A DNA stretch of 64,000 bases from Hemerocallis citrina (lineage: Eukaryota > Streptophyta > Magnoliopsida > Asparagales > Asphodelaceae), in contig CM030363.1 in the NCBI GenBank assembly GCA_017893485.1, positions 84,311,230 through 84,375,229 on the forward strand, read 5' to 3'. Under the pieces are notes generated by a model. The model was not told the origin of the DNA. It was given only the letters and a program-made list of their open reading frames with translations, and made no database searches. Each line of letters begins with the position of its first letter. Within the stretch, counting starts at the first letter, position 1. The translations under genes were made by a program, and so were the position numbers. Below, piece after piece: positions 58,558-64,000 of this stretch.

Positions 58558-59319
58558 GAGCATCCATAGTCGTGTTTCTCATATGTTAAAAAATGGCAGC
58601 TACAGTAGTAGCAAATAGCGATGTTTGCTGCAGTGATCGTTTGCTATATTTTTCTCATTTTTTAGAAAATATTGCGCGGAACGGTAGAACATTTGCCGTC
58701 TCATTTGAAATAAGCGAGCGACGGTATATGTTATACCGTCTCATCGTTTAAAAATAAATTTAAAAAAATTAATTATTTATTAACTATTAAACTATATTAA
58801 TTAAATAAATTAAATAATATGATAATAACTAAACCTAATAAAAACTAACTAAACCTATTTAACTACACCTAACCTACCCACTAATTGGCCCCTACCCACT
58901 AATTGCCCCCAGATTCAAGGACGGTACATGTTGTACCGTCCGAGAATTTGGTGTTTTTATTTTTGTTTTTTTTAATTTTTTTTAAAAACAAAATCTGATC
59001 GTTAGATTGGAAAAAAATTAAAAAAAAAAAATGGGACGGTATATGTTATACCGTCCGACCCACTTTAAAAATAAATAAATAATTAATTAATTTCGGAACG
59101 GTATATGTTATACTGTCCGACAAAAAAAATATATATTAAAATAAGAGGGACGGTATATGTTTTACCGTCCCTCATAATTTGAGAATCGCTATTCTGTTTC
59201 TCATATATGAGAAACGAATATAGCATGTTTGTTAAAAAATGGCAAAATAGAAAACCACTGCAGCGATGCATTTGCTATAAAATTACAATTTGTCAAATAT
59301 AAGAAACCATCTGATGCTC
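58558..59319. mobile_element. Tourist-like MITE C
   Basis: Starts GAGCATCCATAGTCGTG and ends CATCTGATGCTC. TAA on both sides (58555-58557, 59320-59322). It carries four hairpins with GACGGTATA / TATACCGTC arms (about 58721-58741, 58920-58942, 59035-59058, 59148-59170). Confidence 0.85.
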
Positions 59320-59322
59320 TAA

Positions 59323-59690
59323 GAGCATCCACAGTCGTTTGCTATATATCCCATTTTCCCATATTATAGCAAACGAATAGCAAACGAGCGCTGCAATCGT
59401 TTCTCATTTTTCCATTTTTTGGCAAACCTCCTATTCTCATTTCTCAAATATGAGAAACGAAATGAACTTTCTCAAATTATAAAGGACGGGGTATGATACC
59501 CCGTCTCTCCGATTTAATTATTTTTTAATCGATTCAGACGGACGATCATATCCCGTCTCTCCTATTTTCTTAATTTTTTTTTAATAGGTCGGACGGGGAT
59601 ACATACCCCGGACGGGGTATGATACCCCGTCTCTCCAAATAAAAAATGATTTTTTTTTTTAGTAATCCCTCAGACGGGGAATGATACCCC
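59323..59690. mobile_element. Tourist-like MITE D, right end missing
   Basis: Starts GAGCATCCACAGTCG after TAA (59320-59322). Hairpins have GACGGGGTAT / ATACCCCGTC arms (59486-59507, 59612-59632). No GATGCTC end appears before unrelated sequence at about 59691, so it is truncated. Confidence 0.75.
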
Positions 59691-59799
59691 GGATCCATAA
59701 TCACTTGAATGTGCTAAATCTGTATTACCAGTCTCAGCATTTACAGCTACCAAAAATGTAGGTAGGTATCCATAATACTTGAGTACTTAAACTGCCTTT
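59691..59799 (-). other. Host sequence between MITEs, possibly a coding remnant
   Basis: On the minus strand one frame reads VAVNAETGNTDLAHSSDYGS without a stop. A related INAETG phrase occurs on the other side of MITE E (61387-61405). The 19 bases TTACCAGTCTCAGCATTTA are present on both sides (59725-59743, 61387-61405). This could be an exon split by MITE E, but I recognise no family. Confidence 0.3.
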
Positions 59800-61386
59800 G
59801 AGCATCTGTGGTCGGGTTACTTGCCAAATTTTGGGTATATAGCAATTAGAAATAGGAAAAAAAGAATGTTGCTGCAATAGTTCAAAGCTATGTTCGATTT
59901 GTCGTATGTTTTTTTTTTTTTAAGACGGAAGATTGTCTATCGTCGTAGTGTGTGCGGTTTGAAAAATATTGCGGGACGTAAAATAATGTATCGTCTTTGA
60001 AGCGAAAAAATATTTAAAAAATCAAATTGAAGTTTGGACGGTGTATGATCCATCGTCGGTTTAATTTTTTTTTTTTTTTTTAATATGCAAGGACGGGAGA
60101 TTATATCCCGTCCGAAGCATGAAATCGAATGCTGCGGCGAATCCGGAGGGTGTATATTGAGTCGTCGGTGGTTTTGCTTATTATTTTTTTTATTTTATTG
60201 GTGGAACGGTGTATATTGAGTCGTCCTTCAATTACGGCCTGATTTCGGTTTGAAATTTATCGTTGAACGTTACCTAAAAACAGCATCAGAAGTATTCTAG
60301 CCCTTGTAAAAAAAAAGATGAGAGATTGGATTAAAGCAAAGGGCAAAATGGTAATCATACAAAGGTTACAAAAAAAAAAATTTAGGGACGGACGGTAGTT
60401 AATTTACCGTCCTTCTATTTCGTCCTTTTCCGAATAGTTTCAGACGGTGTATATTACATCGTCTGTTAATTTTTTTTTTCTTTTCAAACGGTGTTTAATC
60501 AATCGTCCGAAGGCACTTTTTGTACGTCTCACCTACGAGACGAAATATTATCTTTCGTCTCTACTGACGGACGAAATAAAATAGGTCGTTAGCTATATTT
60601 TGGTTTTTGCCAAATCGTCTGCTATATTTGGCAAGACACTATTCATCGTACACCCAAATTTTGGGTATTTGGACGACGACTGCAGCTCTCTTCTTCCAAA
60701 TTTTTCCAAAATTTAGGTATTTAGCCCACGTCCGTTGAAAATGCCAGAAATTTTGGCAAAATGGCCACCGTGGTTATCGATCAAATACTTAAAAATTGGG
60801 TTTCGTTGCTACAGTAACGAGCTATATTTGGCAGATGAAATGGCAATTGCCAAAATATAGCTCACGAAAGATAATCTTTCGTCCGTTTGATCAGACGAAA
60901 GATTATTTTTCGTCCGAGAGATTTTTTCACGCGTACTTATTGGACGAGGGATTATTTTCCGTCCCTTAATTTTTTTTTTTAAGAAAAAAAATGGTCGGAC
61001 GGGAAATGATTTCCTGTCCGTTCCATTTGAAAATTGCCAAAAAACCACAAACGAAACTTAATCCCTCGTTCGTTTCCCGTCCGTTCCATTTGAAAATTGC
61101 CAAAAAACCACAAACGAAACTTAATCCCTCGTCCTACACATCAGGGGAGCTTTTGAAAATTATTTGTGTTCAAATGTCACTATCACCCAATCATTTCCCA
61201 TTTTTTTAATATTTTTTTTTAGGTTTTTTTTTATTTTAACATCGGACGGAAAATTATCATCCGTCCATCCTATTTGGATTTCGTAAAAGCCAAATTTTGA
61301 CTAACAACGACTACAGAGCACCGCCTTTTTTTTTATTTCTATTTTCCAAATACCCAAAATTTGGGTGTCAACGGTTACGGATGCTC
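59800..61386. mobile_element. Large Tourist-like MITE E (1.59 kb)
   Basis: Starts GAGCATCTGTGGTCG and ends GGTTACGGATGCTC at 61386, followed by TTA. It has many hairpins of GACGG...CCGTC type. A 63-bp segment containing CATTTGAAAATTGCCAAAAA is tandemly doubled at 61014-61140. No transposase was seen in its ORFs. Confidence 0.78.
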
Positions 61387-61495
61387 TTACCAGTCTCAGC
61401 ATTTATTAGCTGTTGCGAGCCTGGTGGCTTCACAACTTCCGTTTCTGCATTTGATGTGACAACAACACTTCCACTGCAACTTCTACCTGAAAGAT
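61387..61495 (-). other. Host sequence between MITE E and the LINE
   Basis: The minus strand is open through VVVTSNAETEVVKPPGSQQL. Downstream the same host sequence continues at 62231 after the LINE. No domain recognised; a coding origin is only a possibility. Confidence 0.3.
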
Positions 61496-62025
61496 TGCTG
61501 AACGATACGATCCTGACTAGAGAAAATCTAGCTAAGCGCCAACCAAATTTGGATTCTCAATGTGGGTTCTGCCAAGCCAACCTGGAGACTAGAGACCATA
61601 TGTTCCTTCATCGTCCTAGGAGTAAGGCGGTTATCGTAGAGGTTCTCAGTGCTCTAGGGACATCTCAATACCCCAATTCATACGACGACCTTTGGATAGG
61701 AACCAAATTCGCGACGGTGAGAGGTGCTATGAGAGAGGCGTGGTTCATCGCGATCGCCGCAATGACCTGGGTACTATGGCTAGACAGAAATAATCTTTAC
61801 TTTCGGAGAACTTGCAATACTATTTCTAGCAATCTGAATCATATTATGCATCTTATTTCATTTTGGACTAATGTGGCAGCAGCAGGTCCCATGGGCAGGA
61901 TCGCCACAGTCTTCCAAGTACAGGAGTTTGACGACGAGGAGATCGAGATTGACCCGATATTAACTGAGACACGAGCTCTGACGAACATTGATACCCACCA
62001 CTCCAGGGCTTGTTGGAGGGAATGA
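61496..62025 (+). pseudogene. LINE ORF2 C-terminus with zf-RVT domain
   Basis: The frame reads LNDTILTRENLAKRQPNLDS and CGFCQANLETRDHMFLH, the zinc-binding C-terminal domain of plant LINE reverse transcriptases. The usual Cys after HxFLHC is Arg here (FLHRPRS). It ends RACWRE and a stop at 62025. RT and endonuclease are absent. The ORF as drawn from 61297 includes host sequence upstream of the insertion. Confidence 0.85.
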
Positions 62026-62212
62026 TGTATTACTTTTGGCTACTTTATGCTCTGTCTGTAATTTGTCCCACCCCCCATGTTTGGGATGGAGTATGTTTTT
62101 CTATTTTCTTTCTAGAATTTTGTTGTATGCTCAGTACCCTGAGTTTTGTTTATTAATCTCTGATTAATGGAACAGGGTGGTCAGACTCCACATTTTCCTT
62201 AAAAAAAAAAAA
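61496..62212 (+). mobile_element. 5'-truncated LINE with poly(A) tail and 18-bp target duplication
   Basis: The insert starts inside the ORF2 C-terminus, has a 3' untranslated region and ends in a run of A before 62213. The flanks carry an exact duplication AACTTCTACCTGAAAGAT at 61478-61495 and 62213-62230, the hallmark of target-primed reverse transcription. About 0.7 kb of a multi-kb element survives. Confidence 0.93.
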
Positions 62213-62230
62213 AACTTCTACCTGAAAGAT

Positions 62231-63247
62231 GAATTTGACATAGCAGGAAATGAGTGTAGCTTTCTTATTAACTGCACTTTCTGAAAAATCTAGAACTGTC
62301 ATATTCCAGCTGTGCAATTGTAGCAAATTATATACAGAAAAGCGAAATTATGGACACTAGACACACAGATTAAAAATAAGAAGTTCAAAGATTTTCACCT
62401 GCATAAAAGAAACAAGTACATGACGATTTTGTAGCCATCACAGTTAATTTGAGACAATTATAAAAACATATTATTTTTCACTATCCTGAATATGCAATCT
62501 TCGTACCTAATGTGGAAAGCAGTAATCTAATGACGAACATGTTATATAAGTTGCTAAATAAGGTTTGGAGCCTAAACAACATGCCATTATCACAACCATA
62601 AACAATAAAAATACATAAATTTTGAATTTGAAGGTGTAAGATTGAAATTTGTTGTTTTTTTCTTTTTCCTTCAGGGGCGTTTGGTACAAGGATTTTTTTT
62701 TTTGTTTCCTGGGAATCTTAACTTTGGAATTTAGTTTTCCATGTTTGGTATGCTAATTTTTAAATTCAAATTCCAGCAAACTAACATTCTAGGATATTTT
62801 TTTTGCCACAATTCTCACAAAAATTTTTCCATGGGGGGTGGGATTCTTAGATTCCCAAGTGCTTGGGAAAATGTTATTTCTTTAAAATTACAATTTTGCC
62901 CCTAAAATAAAAAACCCTAAACCTGGCTCTTCATATTTCCGATCAACCCCCATTCTTCTCTGGCGCCCCTTCGTCCTCCCCGACCTCCGGCGACCCTCTC
63001 CTCGACGCCCAGCTCACCAGAACCCCAACCCGATCACCCCTGTCCTCCACTTCGTCGACCAATCCAATAGCGCCACCCTGTCCTCGCCGTTCGCGCCGTC
63101 AGCGATGCCCTTCCCCGTCGCGATGCCGAAGTTAATTTTTTTATTTTAATTTACATGAACATGAACAACTAATAACAGATTGACACTTGTATTCATGCTC
63201 TAACAAAATCTTCTTCTTTCCTTCAATTTGGATGACATCTGAGCAAT
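62231..63247. other. Non-coding or weakly coding spacer before the kinase gene
   Basis: 62231-62670 is AT-rich with nothing recognisable. GGGGCGTTTGGTACAAGG at 62674 resembles the end of a MITE, but no partner end was found. 62940-63125 is a GC-rich patch with mostly C/T triplets that might be a degraded N-terminal exon. I find no family match. Confidence 0.4.
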
Positions 63248-63532
63248 TAGGGCTGCAAACGAATCGAGCTATTCGCGAGCTATTCGGCTTGAGCTCGGTC
63301 AATGCTCGGCTCGAACCGAGCTCGAGCCGAGTTCATGCTCAAATCCAATCTCATTTCGTAAACGAGCCGAGCTCGAGCTTGAATTTTTTTTTTTTTTAGG
63401 CTAAGCTCGCGAGCTATTCGGCTCGAATATGGTCAAAGCTCGGTCAGAGCGCGGCTCGAGCCGAGCTCGAGCTCAAAATTGAGCTCGTTTCGTAAACGAG
63501 CCGAGCTCGAGCTCGGCTCGATTGCAACCCTA
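63248..63532. mobile_element. hAT-type MITE (285 bp)
   Basis: Ends TAGGGCTGCAAACGA and GATTGCAACCCTA. The flanks are TGAGCAAT (63240-63247) and TGAGCAAA (63533-63540), an 8-bp duplication with one change. The whole element is rich in GAGCTCGAGCC / GGCTCGAGCTC and is highly self-complementary. Confidence 0.9.
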
Positions 63533-63646
63533 TGAGCAAACTGCTGATGGTGTGTTTTCTTGTTCTTTAAAACCTCTTTACTATATTTTATTGATGTACA
63601 CCTCCATCTAAGTATTCTAATATCTTCTTCTCGATAAATTCCCCAG

Positions 63647-64000
63647 GTTTACCTTCTGCGACTTGTGCCTATGATGTTTTCTGCTTTGGCAAAGTGCTCC
63701 TTAAGTTGGTCACAGGGAAGCTCGACATTAGTGGCTCCAACGGTTCCTCCACAAACGGGTGGGTAGAACGAACACTAAACTTCATCAACGTCTATGGGAA
63801 GGAGCTGGTTACTAAAATTATCGACCCATCTCTCATCGATGAGGACCTTCTAGAAGAGGTCTGGGCAATGGCAATTGTGGCGAAATCTTGCCTTAATCCA
63901 AAGCCATCCAAACGCCCTCTAATGAGGTACATTCTCAGAGCTTTAGAAAACCCATTAATGGTTGTGAGGGAAGAGAGCACGGGCTCTGCCCGGCTAAGAG
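63647..64000 (+). CDS. LRR receptor-like kinase, C-terminal kinase exon (partial)
   Basis: Acceptor CCCCAG ends at 63646 and the frame is open to the window end. It reads LPSATCAYDVFCFGKVLLKL, ELVTKIIDPSLIDEDLLEEV, AIVAKSCLNPKPSKRPLMRY and ALENPLMVVREESTGSA. These are kinase subdomains IX-XI and tail of a plant LRR receptor-like kinase, closest in memory to Arabidopsis At2g16250. The usual DVWSFG motif is YDVFCFG, as in that atypical group. The LRR, transmembrane and N-terminal kinase exons are not visible upstream within 500 bp, where a hAT MITE sits. The gene may be split by a long intron or be a fragment. Confidence 0.85.

Overview
The window is plant nuclear DNA, most likely from a eudicot-type flowering plant with a repeat-rich genome. 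The evidence is spliced genes with AT-rich introns, a trichome birefringence-like (TBL) gene, fragments resembling plant eIF3a, Rab escort protein and phosphoacetylglucosamine mutase, a plant-type LRR receptor kinase, and plant transposon families (chromodomain Ty3/gypsy, Ty1/copia, MULE, hAT, CACTA, Helitron, Tourist-like MITEs). I cannot name the species. Everything here was read by eye; no database search or alignment was run.

Layout. 1-11089: most of a decayed chromodomain Ty3/gypsy element with LTRs of about 3.46 kb. It sits inside the gag gene of a Ty1/copia element whose remainder and 917-bp 3' LTR occupy 11090-16209. 16939-17165: an orphan, broken exon of eIF3a. About 17480-20369: a CACTA-like element (clear right end) holding a MULE-type MITE with a perfect 9-bp target duplication. 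The CACTA end abuts a copia RT/RNase H fragment (20370-21320). 21958-24922: a gag-only LTR element with a 5-bp target duplication.

26061-34634: the one gene that reads as complete, a five-exon TBL/PC-esterase gene (439 aa). It probably encodes a Golgi polysaccharide O-acetyltransferase. Its first intron has grown to about 7 kb by insertion of a MULE-type element that itself received a complete Ty1/copia element. The intron also holds a perfect 174-bp palindrome.

35710-36629: a non-autonomous hAT element. 38838-39012: an orphan last exon of phosphoacetylglucosamine mutase. 39219-54659: a 15.4-kb MULE with terminal inverted repeats of more than 2 kb made partly of tandem ~341-bp units. It carries a FAR1-like MULE transposase and, convergent to it, a plant mobile domain (PMD) gene, both decayed. 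Arrays of hairpin repeats lie between and around the two genes. 54718-56723: Helitron termini around a captured Rab escort protein fragment. 57339-61386: a chain of Tourist-like MITEs, several separated by a single TAA. 61496-62212: a 5'-truncated LINE with an 18-bp target duplication. 63248-63532: a hAT-type MITE. 63647-64000: the C-terminal kinase exon of an LRR receptor-like kinase that runs off the window.

There is no operon or pathway here. The window is a gene-poor stretch built by nested insertion, with TBL and possibly the receptor kinase as the working host genes. The most unusual features are the PMD-carrying MULE with tandem-array TIRs, the hairpin-array design repeated in several DNA transposon families, the end-to-end MITE chain, and a frame-preserving intron-like insertion in the gypsy protease.
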